This document shows, piece after piece, positions 1-12,541 of a DNA stretch of 64,000 nucleotides; the first letter of the stretch is position 1; each line of letters starts with the position of its first letter. Source of the DNA: Amborella trichopoda. Taxonomy: Eukaryota > Streptophyta > Magnoliopsida > Amborellales > Amborellaceae. Location of the stretch: NCBI RefSeq assembly GCF_000471905.2, contig NW_006496517.1:372519-436518 (forward strand), given 5' to 3'. Made by a program: the position numbers and the translations under genes. The notes under the pieces were generated by a model. The model was not told the DNA's origin, made no database searches, and saw nothing but the letters and a program-made list of their open reading frames with translations.

Positions 1-1880
1 ATGGAGTATTCCAGTCTGATAGAGGCGGTACCGGAGTTGTGTTCCTAACTCCTGATGGAGGAACAATTCCTCTATCCTTCTCACTTGTAGAGGCGTTTTC
101 TCATAATAAAGCCGAGTATCATGCCCTCATAATCAGACTGGAGATTGCCTAGGAACTAAACTTAGAGCAGCTAAATATCTTCGGTGATTCTGAGCTGGTC
201 ATTCGGTAGCTAAAGGGGATATATGACGTAAGGAAGGATCCTCTCAAGTCTTACCATAACACAACCAAAACATACATGGCCCAGTTCGATGACTTCTCCC
301 TGAGTCATATCCCTATAAGGCTAAATTCGCAGGCTGATACGCTCTTAAAGCTCGGCGCCACAACCCAATTGTCTTCAAAGGGGCCAACTCCGGTTTGGGT
401 AATCGAATGGAGACATGTCGACTTGAGAATCAGAGTTGACGCAGACAATGAGAGGGATGTCTTCCCTGAGTGTCCGCCTTACCCATTCGGGGCACTTCTC
501 GAGGCTAGGGATGTCATCGAGACAGAGCAAGAAATTTCCCAAGGAAAAAAATCCAAGGCCAGGTAGCAGGAGCCCGGATTCTTCGACCCGATGTGCGCAG
601 AGGTTGAGCAAGTAGAAGATTGGAGGGAGCCTATCATGGACTTCGTAAGACATGGGAGGTTGCCTCAAGATCGGGCGGAACGCAGCGGCGTACGACGGAT
701 GTCTACCAAGTACACCCTTCTCGTTAGGGATGTCCTCTGTCGTCGGTCATTTGATGGAATCCTCCTTAGATGCATCAATGCCCAAGAGGCAAGCAAAGTA
801 CTCGAAGAAATACACTCGGGCATCTGCGGGCTGCATCAATCTGGCCCCAAGCTCTATGAGCGCGTACGCAGACTCGGCTATTACTAGCCTTCCATGATAG
901 CTGATGCCCAAAACTACGCCAAAAGATGACAGGTGTGCCAAATTCACTCAAGTCTCATTCATCAGCCCCCAGTGCCTCTCCATCCTACAGTGACATCATG
1001 GCCTTTTTCCCAGTGGGGCATGGACATTGTAGGACCCATAGACCCTCCTTCTGCTTTGGGTCATGCCTTCATCCTGGCAGTGACAGGCTACTTTTCCAAA
1101 TGGGCTGAGGCAGTCCCTCCCAGACAGGTTCCAACGACCGTTGTGGCTAACTTCATGCGGCACCACATCACCTACCAGTTTGGGGTCCCAGACCGAATAA
1201 TTTCTGATAATGGACATCAGTTCAAGAGCCAGCATGTGGATCGCCTAGTCAACCAATTTGGTTTTGAGTGGAAGTACTCTACTAAGTACTACCTTCGAGC
1301 CAACGGGTTAGCTGAGGCGTTCAACAAGACTTTGTGCGGGGTACACCAGAAGTTGGTGTCAAAGTCAAAGAAGAACTGGCACGAGAAGTTGCCTGAGGCT
1401 CTATGAGCGTATCGCACTACCACTCTCAATGCTATAAATTCCACCCCTTATTCCCTAGTCTATGGGCGTGAGGTGGTTCTACACCTCGAAATTCAATTAC
1501 CCTAACTCTGTGTTACTATACATCAGGGATTAACTGAGGAATAGAGGGTCAGGCTCCGCTACCAAGAGCTGGATGCCCTTGATGAAAAGATACTAGAGGC
1601 CCAACAGAACCTCGAGCTCAATCAAGGAAGAATGAAGAGAGCCTTTGACAAGTCTGTCAAGGTTCATTCATTCGCTCGTGGGGACCTATTCATAGCCGTC
1701 AAGAGACCAACTGTCATGCACGGGTGTCACAAAGGAAAGTTCGAGCCTAAGTAGGAGGGTCCATTCGTAATCGAGCAGGTTACACCAAGTGGGGCATATA
1801 TACTGACGAACTTTGATGGAGAATAGGCGAAGCCCCCCATCAATGGGCGATATTTAAAGAAGTATTATCCCTAACATGGC
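1..1880 (+). mobile_element. Ty3/gypsy retrotransposon, Tat lineage, internal region (fossil)
   Basis: Coding remnants read left to right. About 1-560 resembles the extra RNase H domain of Tat-lineage (Ogre/Retand-type) elements, with a GDSELVI-like block and an RLNSQADTL-like block. About 590-900 is the zinc-finger part of an integrase, about 930-1410 the integrase core (WGMDIVGPID, FGVPDRIISDNG), and about 1540-1870 the integrase C-terminal part. The order extra RNase H then integrase is what points to Tat. The element's 5' part lies outside the window. It is clearly broken, with many lesions, so it is an old copy and not a gene. The family is known from the domains; the age is inferred. 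Confidence 0.85.
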
Positions 1881-1929
1881 AATAAAGTGCGGTGTGTGAA
1901 ATAAAAATATAGAAATGAAGATGGGAAAC

Positions 1930-2790
1930 ATCAAGCCAACTCAAAGGAAATTTATTTCTTATATTGCATTAGAAAAAGTTGTAAGTTACAACCGAATGCC
2001 CATTGTCAAGGAAGTTACAAAGCTCTTACATCTGAGGATAAGAGGACGGTTACAAACCAAAGCCAGCGGCATTGCTCTTGCATCTGAGGATCAGAGGACA
2101 GTTACAGGCCAAGAGAAACGCCCTCCTCGTACAAAAGAAGCAAACCCACCAAAGAAATGCCTACCACCTTAAACTACACGGTCCTGGTTGCATGACTTAA
2201 AAGTGCATAACCACGGTCTAAGCTATATCACCTTAAACCATAGTGCGCATCCTGGCAGCATGACGTTAAACTGCTTTGCCTAGGTCTAGGAGGTGCGACC
2301 TTAAAACATGCCCCCGTTAACTGCACACCCCTTTCACATGCATTTTCGTGCACGTTTCCCTAACTAACCCTTTTGTAGTCACGTACCCTCTTCTTCTAGG
2401 CGCACACGTCCTTTACGTGCATCTCCATGCACGTCTTCTCTAGCTGGCCCATTAATGTGCACGGGCCACCTTCACCATCTTTCATCATCCCGCAATGAGT
2501 CTTACCCATGCTCACCAAATGGCAAGCCATCTTGGCACCCATATTTGCCGTCAGCTAGTGGATCACCACCTTTCACCTACCATCCAATCTACTCTCCATA
2601 GGCAACTTCATGTTATCCTTCCAAGTGAGTCAAAGTCATCACCAAACTCACTCTGTGGCCTCTACAAACAGCCATTCCTTACTACTACGGTCTAGCTGTA
2701 TGACCCTAAACTATAGTATGCATCCTCACCGCATGACGTTAAAAGGCTTTGCACAGGTCTCGAAGGCACGACCTTAAAACACGCCTGCTC
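1930..2790 (+). repeat. Degenerate direct repeats in the 3' noncoding region of the Tat element
   Basis: Two kinds of direct repeat are visible. A block near 2030-2060 (CATCTGAGGATAAGAGGAC) recurs at 2088-2110. A longer block near 2175-2310, with CATGACGTTAAA and CGACCTTAAAAC, recurs at 2690-2785. Tat-lineage elements often carry tandem repeats between the end of pol and the 3' LTR, so these probably belong to the element just upstream. Confidence 0.6.
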
Positions 2791-3105
2791 AAAAAAAACG
2801 GGCATGGTGTACACCTGGACAACACCATGAGTAAAATGACGAATGGGCATGGTCACGAAACCATGAGTAAAAAAGTTTCGTGGAAAAAGAAACGCAAGCA
2901 CGATGAAAAACCCAAGAGGGCACTTTGAGCAAAAATGGATGAAAAGGGTGGACATGACCACAAATTCATGGGTAAAAGATCCCAAAAATAACATAAGTTG
3001 GTGAAAACCGTCCTCACGGTGCCACTTCCCATGTTTAAGTGAAAACCTGCGAAAGGGTGCTTGGACCGACAAAGCAGGTTGACGCACTTCCATAACCTCA
3101 GTCGA

Positions 3106-3383
3106 CTCCCAAGTTTTATGGCTCATCAAGGAGTAAGAGCCTCATAAGATCTCCCCAGTTTCATGGCTCATCAGGGAGTGAGAGCCTCATAAGATCTCCC
3201 CAGTTTCATGGCTCATCAGGGAGTGAGAGCCGTATAAGATCTCTCTAGTTTCATGGCTCATCAAGGAGTGAGAGTCGGATAAGATCTCCCCAATTTCATG
3301 GCTCATCAGGGAGTGAGAGCCGCATAAGATCTCCCCAGTTTCATGGCTCATCAGGGAGTGAGAGCCGCATAAGATCTCCCTAG
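3106..3383 (+). repeat. Minisatellite, 45-bp unit, about six copies
   Basis: Six consecutive units contain AGTTTCATGGCTCATCAGGG followed by AGTGAGAGCC and end in ATAAGATCTC. The period is 45 bp and the inner copies differ by a few bases. It follows directly on the noncoding region of the Tat-lineage element and probably belongs to it. There are no unique spacers between units. Confidence 0.88.
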
Positions 3384-5850
3384 TTCAACAACAACAAGAG
3401 TCCTTGAGGGTGAAGACAATGACTAAAAGATCCCTCCGAAATTGCAAAGAGTCATGGGGAAGGTAAGAAACTTATGAATTTATGGCCTAACCTGCCACAG
3501 GCTTTAGGGTAGTCTTTGTCAAACCCCCCAGCCTACATGAGACCAGACTTTCGGGTTGGGTCAGAAGACCCCAACTAGACCCCGTAGACGAGACCTATAG
3601 GAGATACCTTGAGCATCAAAAACAAACCTGGTGTATCAGTAAACAACACCGATCGAAGGTTCGTAGCATTTAGCATTCAAAAAAGGCCTAGTTCTGTACG
3701 AGGAGGTCCTAACAAAGGCCTCATGCTCCAGAACCATAGATAGTCTCTCGAGGGTTGGACTTTGACAAAGATCCCTCAAACTTCTCAAATGATTGCACTT
3801 CTCGATTCTATCGAAGCACAACATTTGGCGGGGCATGCTATTGGAAGGTATTTTTCATCAACATGGGGCCCCCGCTCACTAAAGACCTAGCAAGTAGTGG
3901 AACTTTCGACAGTCTAAAAACAGCCCTAGAAGTGACCAAGATCCTTATAAGGTCTATCAAGAGTCCCTTGTCAAGTTTTATCGCATTTCGACATGTCTAA
4001 GGTAGTGCAGATTGAGAAACAGCTCTGGCAGAATCGGCCTCTATCACCCTGAAACGGACCCCTATAACTAAATCTACATTTTTAGGATCTCAAATTGTCG
4101 TGGGACCACCACCATTGGATTCAACACGGTTGAAAACCCCTAGGGATCAAGTTTTAGCTCAAACGGACATTCCAGGAAGAAGTTATAGACTAAAGAGTAA
4201 AACAGGAGAAGCCACACGTTATTCTCGTGAGGCCACCCTATAACACTACGTCATTAAAGCGATAGTCACGACCATGGACTTTTGACGTTCATATCTCACT
4301 CGTCCTAAGTTGGTTAGTGCGTAAATTTGGTGAGCATGTTCGTCTAATCAAGACGAGCAATTCAATATGTGGCACACCCCGTGACGATACCCGAGCGAGA
4401 AGAAAAACTAGAGAGAAGTTGTTGATCCATGAATAAAGTACAGAAAATTCAACAACGTCATACCTTGCTCAAGTGGTCTGATCACGCAGCTCATGAGCCC
4501 GATTGACACAAGACCAATTCCATTACGGGCGTAAGGTCTTGGGCCATCTCTGAACCAAACCTCATACATGATTAACGATTGGATTTTGTACACACACGAA
4601 GCCGACAAACAGACTGTAAATTTCATCACTGGAATCCTTGATTCCAGCCAAAATTCAAAACTTGCAAAATCTTCATTAGGCCATGGAATCGAGCTGTGTT
4701 TGGTGCCCCATGATCCTAGTGGCATCCTCAGAGTGATTCAGCGAAGAGAACACAAAAAAAATCAAGGAACAAACACACTATCTATCCAAAGTTTCAAGAT
4801 CTACTCAAATTTTAAGTCACATGATTATATATCAAAAACACAATCCATGACTCGAAGTTCGTATCAAATCGATCGTCATGTCGAGCCCTACAAAAAACCA
4901 ATCATCGTATGATCAACCAGGCATCAAAACGACCCCAGATCAACCATGCACGATCACGCAAGTCCTAGGGCAACACAGGGACTATTCTGGAATTTTACAA
5001 CTTGTTAAGAAGGGGTAAATCTATCATTTTGTACCCTATTTTTTAATTTCTTTTAATTCAATTTAATCTTAATTTCCAGCAATTAGGGTTACTTTTGATC
5101 ATCCACCCATGTTTGGGGCACACTTCTATATATACATACCATCATTGTACGATAAAAAAAGAGAGATAGAGGCATACACACAAGAGAGAATTTTCACTTA
5201 ATACAAGTTTATCTTTCTTACCATTGTTATGTCACGCTTGAGAGAGGGAGTGAGGTGAGAGAAACTTTTGACTGGTACCCCTAAGTTTGAGGTAAACTTT
5301 CTCTCTCTTCTTTTTTTTATCTTCTCCCCTCTCTTCTCCTGCTTCACCTGAGTTCCTCGTAGGGGCCATGCACAGCAGTGGAAGTGCCATGCATGCCTCC
5401 CCCTTGGTCTCACAGGGTATGCATGGCGATGGCAGTGCCATGTGCGAGTCTCCTTCCCCTTCTACTTATCTATTTTTTCCTTTAAGTGAGGCCTGTAGAT
5501 GGCAATGCCCATCACCACCCACAGACACAGCTTTGATATCTCGGTGAAGAACCTAAACAGCAAGGTTTGTTGCCACCTGCAGGGGTCTTTTCCTGCCACG
5601 TGTCTAGTGTAAGCAACGATACATATCACCACCCGCTAAGGGCTTTGGCAACACCTATCGCCGTCCGCGAGTCTCCTCCGCATGCCCGGTGCTTATCGTT
5701 GTTCTCCCTACGTCCCGAGCCTATTGTCGTGCGACTTAGGAGAAACTATCATCGTGCGCCTCGTCAGGAGCTAGCGTCGTCCACAAGGGATGCGTCATCT
5801 CCTTGCATTGCCTATCGCGATGCTTATTGAAGTCTGGATTTCCCCTTCTC
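3384..5850 (+). mobile_element. LTR-like region, probably 3' LTR of the Tat element (fossil)
   Basis: There is no coding capacity that I recognise. A TATA-like stretch (TCTATATATACATAC, about 5126-5140) is followed by a long CT-rich leader-like region, the arrangement expected of an LTR promoter. The 5' LTR is not in the window, so the LTR ends cannot be set by comparison and the limits given are approximate. Assigning this sequence to the upstream Tat element is inference. Confidence 0.4.
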
Positions 5851-6419
5851 TTGGTCGTCTCGTTCTTTCCTCTTCATCTCTTTCTCCTCTCACTTGATTG
5901 TGGGTAGACCTAGCCTATCACCAACGTGACCTCGGTTTCGAGTAGTATTGTCGTCGTGCTGGTCCTGAGAACCATGCCCGTCTTGCTACCACTCCGAGTC
6001 GGTAATTTCTGGTTGTCATGCTAGTCTCACCCCTACTTCGAGCTCTCTTCTCTTTTCTATTTTTCACCGAACCTTGCACTTCATCGTCTTTTTATGTGAA
6101 TGTGCATTGCCCTAAGACAAGAGTAGGTCCCTTTGACCCACTTGTCTTACAAATTAACCATAGAAATGTTGCGCAGAAAAACAAGAGGATTACAAGTCAA
6201 GGGAAGCGATTCCGAACCAGCTCAAGAAGCTCGGGGCCTTCTTCGTTATCAAAGAGGGCACCCACGCGAGTCAGCCCGAGTATATCCCGAACCCACTTAA
6301 AATTTCTCTCTCATTGGTTGATATACCTACCCTTGCCCCGAGCAAGGTTCCAAGACAGCAATCTCAAATCTTAGGTTCACCAGAAACCTGAGACACGTGC
6401 CACCAGATCACCTAGATCA

Positions 6420-7204
6420 AGAGGGCGAGATCGAGGCACTTAACCAAATTTATGTAAATATTTTCAAATGATTAATTTCACTGATCAAGGTTTATTCAAA
6501 GTATATAAAGTCGAAACTCTTTATATTCATGAAGCGTTCAACATAAAGCCACTGATATCATTACAACTACTATAAAACTTTTACAAAAATTTTAAAAATT
6601 GCAAGAATTGCCAAGCATGAGGACATTTTTATATGACTCATTACAAAGAATTCAACAGCATTATTGAAGATGAGTCACCAGAGGAGTCACGAAAATCATC
6701 TCAAAATATCTCACAAAGAAACCATACATGGTTTTCTTGAAGTAGTTTTACTTTATGAAAAGTGAATTTACTTTTTATGAGTGGTTTTACTATTTACTTT
6801 TTTAGTGTGCGGAAGAATGAGAGCCGAGTATATGTAATTATGGCTTTGTACTTGTTACTTTTATATTTTATTTTAAGTGAATGTAAATAAGAGTAGCATA
6901 TGGATGTTCTTGATATACCAGGGTACTATATAAGTGACATGTAGATGTACTTGATGTATCAGGGTATTGTATGATTTTTTTTTTTCATCTATGATTTAGC
7001 CCATGGTTTTGTAAACCATTGTGCGGTAAGTCGTGTTGTGTTTCACTATAAATATGTATTTACTTTGTGTGAAATAAAGCATAAGTAAAGTTGAGTTTAC
7101 AGTTTGCAAAATAATTGGGTAACCAAGTCCAGTAGAGTTATTGTGCTCTAATGGTCCTTTGGTGAACTTGTCTTACCCCGTGTCCGGACGAAATTCGGGA
7201 CAAC
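6420..7204 (+). mobile_element. Possible LTR fragment of a second retroelement (fossil)
   Basis: The AT-rich stretch carries a TATA-like box (ACTATAAATATG, about 7047-7058), an AATAAA about 20 bp later, and ends near CGGGACAACA, which could be an LTR terminus. No partner LTR or coding region is seen. This is a weak call based on layout only. Confidence 0.25.
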
Positions 7205-9293
7205 AAATCTCTTTTTTTACTATGAGCGTAATTCGATTAGGAGCATGTGAGGTGTTGTTAACTATTCTGATAACTAATCTAATCAAGGGAGTCAGCAAGT
7301 CGCAGTCCTTAAAATGATATCTCAGCGAAATGTTGGCGGTTGAGCACAGTACTCATCCCCTTTCGTCAAGCTTTTCACCTATTTTCTTTGTACTTCTATG
7401 TTGGTCGTTTTTCAGGTAACTTCTATTTATAAAAATAAGTAAATAAATTTAAAAAAAAAGGGTTCTATGTCTCTCTCTGTGCCTCTTTGAATTATCATTA
7501 AATATCAAAATTCCCAAAAATAGAGTCAATGTTTCTAGTTTCTATAAACCCTTCTCTACTTTTCATCATTTATTAAGTTCACTTCGTAGAATTCTATGTG
7601 TTTCTCTCTCCCCCTTATTTATTTCTATTATTGTCTAAATTTTTCCTTACCCTTTCAATTATTTACTTTCTCTTCATTTAGTACCTTTTTTTTGCTTGTC
7701 TTCTTCTCTAGTAATAAATAACCCTTTTTTTCATCAATTATTAAGCCTTATTATATTTGTATTTATACTTGTCTCTCTTTGTAATTTCTTCTTCTTTTTT
7801 CATTAAAGCTTGTGGTCACTTTTTTACTTCTTTAAAAACTCACATTTCTCTTCATTCTTCTCTGGCATTCTTATTTGTTTTTTCAATCCTTTTAGAACCT
7901 TCTTTAGTCTCTCATTGAGACTTCTCTCTCTAAACTAAGCCCACTGTCTAAACCTCTCACAATACTCTATAAGACTCTAAATTCCCTCTCTCAACTAGCT
8001 TCACCTCTCTACCCCTTTCTGGTGTGGGTTATGGCCCTCTGCATCACTCCATTGTACATTGCACCATTATTAACTTTTTTTATATACAAGGACCGACTTT
8101 AATCAAAGTCCTCTCCATTGTTTTGCAGAACTATTTGACTCTAAAGCAAATCACATTTAACTTCAAGCCAAATAACAGCTAAATCTGGTTTTTTAGGACC
8201 CATAAACCATCACCACTTGTCAAATCAAAAATAAAATGTAATGTTTTGACCAGATCAACCACGGCTCCTCTAGTTAGGCAGTTGACATTTGCTACACTGC
8301 TTGCTTTACTGGTTCGCATTCCACGGCTGACTTAACCATAATAAACTAAAATTTAGAGAGAGAAAGAGAGAGAGAGAGTGATTATTTGTTGTGGTTTGCT
8401 CATGTAGCGTGTCAAGGAGTTGTTTAATTGGAAATTTTCCAAAAGCATGTGCGATTTTTGAAGTTTCCTCCACCACTTTTACATTTCTTTTTCAAATAAA
8501 AGCATCAAATCTTTCCCCATACTAGAAGCAAGTGGCCAAGAGGCAAGGAGAGATCCCAAATTTACTCTTGGATGCAAAAACTATGAATTAAATTCGGAAG
8601 CGTTTAAGACTATGATGCCATTTCCAAGGAGATTAAGACGAGCTTTGGACTTTCTTCCTATAATTTACTCCATCTAACCTTTTTTTCTCCTTCTCAACAT
8701 TTAATTAAAACCGATTATTGTGGACTATTCAATACTATTTCCCAATATTTAATATAAAAGAAGATTATCTTAAGAAAGCCGCGATGCATGCGCCTTCCCT
8801 TGTATTTATAATCCCCCTTTGCCAGCAAGATACTCTTAAGAAGAAGAGGACAAGGGAAGGTTTGGACTGAGAAAAAATTACCAAAATATCCTCACCATTC
8901 AAACCGGGACCGTGTTCCACCTGAAATTGGTGGGGGACGATTCGGTTCTAGGGAATCTCTAGAACCACATGATTCCATCAAGTTTTCTACTTTTCTTATT
9001 TTTAGTTTTATGGATGTATTGATCAAGATCCCAAAATGGCCGATCCAAATTGGGGAATCGAGAATGCATGCCCTCCAGGCACCAGTTTTAAAACTAAGTA
9101 GCCATACATAATGCATAAGTACGAATAGGATTTAATCCCACCTTCTATTCCCACCGTTAACATATCCAAGAAAAAAGGGCACCCCCACATTCACAATTGC
9201 GCCCTCATTCTTGGCTAGCATCAAGTGAGTACATGCTTGTTTATACAAAGTATTACAATGAGCAAAATAGTCATCAATTAACATAGAAAAGCA
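7205..9293. other. Gene-free AT/CT-rich DNA
   Basis: There is no long reading frame, recognisable domain or clear repeat. The stretch is strongly pyrimidine-rich at 7440-8000 and has a short GA run near 8357-8380. It lies downstream of the WRKY gene, which is on the minus strand, so it may hold part of that gene's 3' flank. Confidence 0.6.
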
Positions 9294-9510
9294 TCTAATG
9301 AGACCATTATATTTGATACATGGTGGTCATAATTAATATTTGACCATTGGATGTCCAATTGGATGGATGTATTTATTTCATTGATCAAGCTCAAACTTCA
9401 AACGAAATTTTTCGAACTTTGTGACATATCGAAACTATCAAATTTCTTATAAGATAATTGCAAGTAATTGTAACCTCTTTGTATCAAAAGTAAATAGTCT
9501 CATTGTATAC
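9294..9510. mobile_element. MITE (TATACAAT-type ends), copy 1
   Basis: The element is about 217 bp. Its left end reads CTAATGAGACCATTATATTT and its right end AAATAGTCTCATTGTATAC; these are imperfect inverted repeats, both with GATACA/TATCAAA inside. It matches the element at 10414-10626 in ends and layout. It is non-coding and sits just downstream of the WRKY stop codon. Confidence 0.55.
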
Positions 9511-9760
9511 AATCCCATTGAAATTCTTAGAAAATACTCATCATAGTCATTTATTGCATGGAATTTTCCAGGTTGGGTGTCTTTTTTTGTTCTTTTTTTT
9601 TTGGGTAGTTGAGTGGTAGGAATCGGACTTCTGAAAAGAATTGTCACAATTGTGAGGCATAACAGGAATATTCTTCGGTGCTGGAGTGATCCGGCATTTC
9701 CATTAAAACGGCCGGATGAATCTGCCGTTTCTACACAAGGAAGGGGCAATTTTCGTCATT

Positions 9761-12541
9761 TTACCCCGTGTTTCCACACCACGAAGCGGCTGCTTCCTGA
9801 ATCTCGAACAAGCCCCGACGGAAAACCACCGAGCACTCAGGCAATTCCCCCAAATCCGCGAAGCACTCCTCATCCTTACCGTTAATTTCCTGACGGAATA
9901 CTTCCTCGTCACCCAAAACCTCTCGACCGAAAACCCCTTCTCCGCCGTCGTCCGGCACGTAAGCAGAGCTCTGGAGCATGTCTACACCTGGAAACCAGCA
10001 AAGATCGTGGCTTTGGAAGCCATCTCCGGCTTCAAACTCCATCTCCGGCGTAATCTCAGGTGGGTGGTCCGAGATTTTGTGATTTTCCGGTGAGGTTTCC
10101 TTTAGGGTTTTGGACGGAATCCTAGGGTTGTTGTTGTTTGGTGGTCCGCGAGAGGAGGTTGGGGGCCAGGGGTGGTTGTGTTCGCAGGCGTAGGTGACGA
10201 CTAACATTGACGGATCTACCCTGCTCCTCTCCACTTGTTTTCGAGCGGGGCAACCCTTTGAGCTACTGCAACGGTAGTATCCCCTGCACCCAATAAAGAC
10301 GTGACATGTGTCAATATTTTGCCATATTGCCCTTTCCCCCTGCTAAAAGGACAATAACGGTCTTCACCCCAAAAATTAAGCTGAAAAAAACAAAAAAAAA
10401 AAAAAAAAGAATCGTATACAATAAGACTATTTACCATTGATACAAAGAAGTCAAATTAATTACAAACCATCCGATGTGAAATCTAATAGCTTGGATGTGT
10501 TTCGCAAAAATTTCTTTTGAAATTTCAACTTGGTCAATGGAATAAATGTAGTCATCGAATTTCACATCCAATGGTGAAAACTAATTATGGCCATCTTGTA
10601 CCAAAAATAAATAGCTTTATTGTATATTTTTTCTACATGCTATGTATTTCTCAAGGTCGCAATAAAAAAAATTATCAACATTGAGCAGAGATTTATCCAT
10701 TTTTGGAAGTACGAGATCTAAAATTTTAATTTTTCTCTTAAAATAATTGTCTAGTAATTTGTAGGTGGTTCTCAAAATTTAGAACTGAAAAAATCAACAT
10801 CAGTAAGTATTTTGAGTGAGGGAGCAAATGTACGTAACATTCCCGCAGGAGATTGGAAACATAATATACGTAAACATAATATACGTGCTCAAATTTATTA
10901 AGGGTGTATTTTAAATAAGGTTGAGGATCTAAATAATCAAAGTAAGGCATGCCTTCAAATACTATCAAAAGATATCGTTTCATACTCTAAATCTTTATAA
11001 TAGATTGAAAATTTATTTTCATATTCTAATTATGAAATTTTTTTTTTCAAAAATATTGTATATCAAAACGATCTATAAACACTTGAAAATCTTGAAAATC
11101 GACGGTCTAGATAATACACTAGATGCAATATTTTCAAAGCTTGAAGTTCCTTTTTTTCTTATGTCCATGTATTTCAAGGCCCAGATGATCAGATCTAAGA
11201 GTTTTTCAACATCGAAACAACTTCGTCTACTGTTTTTTTTAGGTGCGCCTTAATTTAATTATTTGGGAGCAATTTGACGAGACTATGTTAATGGAGGAGG
11301 GCTATTATGGTCATTTTCATAAGTTTTAAGAGGGCGCTGGTCACTTAGCTGAATGTTACGGATAATATGGTCATTTTTAGAAAAATACCAGCTTGGCTTG
11401 GCGAGAGACGAATTTGACAGCCGCAGGGACAAAGCGGTAATTTTGATGAAATTTGAAGGAAAGCGATCGTGGCATAGTTTTCGTGTAAAAATGAAGAGGA
11501 GGGGAAGAGAATCGGGGTGGGTGTTACCTTGGATATGGAGAACCTTTGATGGGCTTTTGTCCGTACTTCCTCCAAGCCCATGAATCGGACGGTGGAGCTC
11601 CCTCCCCTCTTGGCCGTGAACCTTCTAGATCGCCTCCAATTGGGACTGAGATCACTCTCTTCTCTACAACCCGCCTGCATTTCCCCGTAATAATTCAAAC
11701 AATGAACGGACTCGCGTGGGACTCGAAGGTCCCGACTCCTATTCGGGACTGAGGAGAATGACGAGTTTATGCAAAAAAAAAAAAGAAGAAGAAAATAACG
11801 AAAAATCAAATAATAGGATTCAGCCAAGGCCAATGCCCATGCCTATCCTTCTAAGCTCCGTGGCCTGCCAGGCTCGAGTGGACCGCCTGATTTTTCAAAC
11901 ATGGATTAAGAGTATAAAACAAGCCATAATTTTCGGTTTTTTTTTTTTTTTATTAGCTTATGTGACTATGGATTATCATTAGTATTAATCTGCTCGATCT
12001 ATCTATCAAAATTCAAAAAAGTAAAATACTAAAAAATTTATTGGAATTGATTTTCATGTTTTAATAAAGCATTTATTGTGTGCTATTTACCTCTCAAATA
12101 ACTTGATTTACATGGCAAATATGAGAGTGGTTGATGCATGCCATAGAAAAACGCGTTTTATCTTCCTTTGTATAGAGAATGAAAAGGTTATGCCCTCTAA
12201 AAGAAATGGAGCAAATGATCTCTCGGTTCACATTAACAAAATCATTATTTCCAATAAACAATTGGATCATGAAGAGTTTCATGGTTCACCTGGTTTTGGA
12301 TTAAGAAGAAAACAACAAGTTGCTTCCCATTGAAAAATTGGAGGAAATGGTGTTTGTTGGTTCACCTTCTTTTGGGTGAAGAAGCAGCAGCTCCCTTTGT
12401 TTCCGTCTTCGAACCCCCCAAAACCGGTTGTCTGGCATGAACCTGGCCGGAATCACTTAGGATCTCAGGCTCTTGAGTCTTCTCCTCCGTTGATTCATTG
12501 AAAGAATTGAAACAAGCCACTTTATGTTGATGAAGCTCCAT
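9761..12541 (-). CDS. WRKY transcription factor, group IIe (WRKY65/69-like), complete three-exon gene
   Basis: Exon 1 is 12541-12366, exon 2 is 11674-11528 and exon 3 is 10283-9761; the exons join in frame to 281 residues. Both introns (691 and 1244 bp) are GT-AG and both split an Arg codon after its second base. The second falls inside PYPR/GYYRC, the conserved R-type intron site of WRKY genes. WRKYGQK is at residues 93-99. The zinc finger is C113-x5-C119-x23-H143-x-H145 (C2H2, CX5C spacing typical of group II). A basic KRRR stretch at 57-60 may be a nuclear signal. The acidic C-terminus carries [17 protein letters not shown] (249-265), a motif I associate with the WRKY65/69 branch. The start is the first ATG after an in-frame stop upstream. 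Known role of the family: nuclear factors binding W-box (TTGAC) promoters. The target genes are unknown here. The frame is intact throughout. Confidence 0.93.
10414..10626. mobile_element. MITE (TATACAAT-type ends), copy 2, in WRKY intron 2
   Basis: The left end TATACAATAAGACTATTTAC and the right end AAATAGCTTTATTGTATA are inverted repeats. The element is about 213 bp and AT-rich, with no coding capacity. It lies in the 1244-bp second intron of the WRKY gene, close to the exon 3 acceptor. It shares its ends with the copy at 9294-9510. Confidence 0.7.
10900..11262 (-). mobile_element. MITE family A, GGTGCGCC-end subtype, in WRKY intron 2
   Basis: The core CTTGAAAATCTTGAAAATCG, GACGGTCTAGATAATA and CATCGAAACAACTTCGTCTA match the core of the family A copies elsewhere in the window (14.1, 16.8, 18.1, 18.5, 20.4, 47.0 and 58.5-59.7 kb). 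The ends are of the AGGTGCGCCTTA type. The orientation is opposite to the copies at 18.1 and 58.5 kb. It occupies about a third of the WRKY gene's second intron. Confidence 0.7.

Noticed and set aside
2692-3129. Open frame of 145 codons on the minus strand
   Set aside because: It lies antisense in the repetitive 3' region of a retroelement; no domain.
3106-3383. CRISPR-like regular repeats
   Set aside because: The 45-bp units are directly adjacent without unique spacers, and the DNA is plant nuclear.
9716-10093. Open frame of 125 codons on the plus strand
   Set aside because: It is the antisense of WRKY exon 3, which has the conserved zinc finger and C-terminal motif on the minus strand.
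11345-11833. Open frame of 162 codons on the minus strand
   Set aside because: It overlaps WRKY exon 2 in the wrong frame; the correct frame gives WRKYGQK bounded by valid splice sites.
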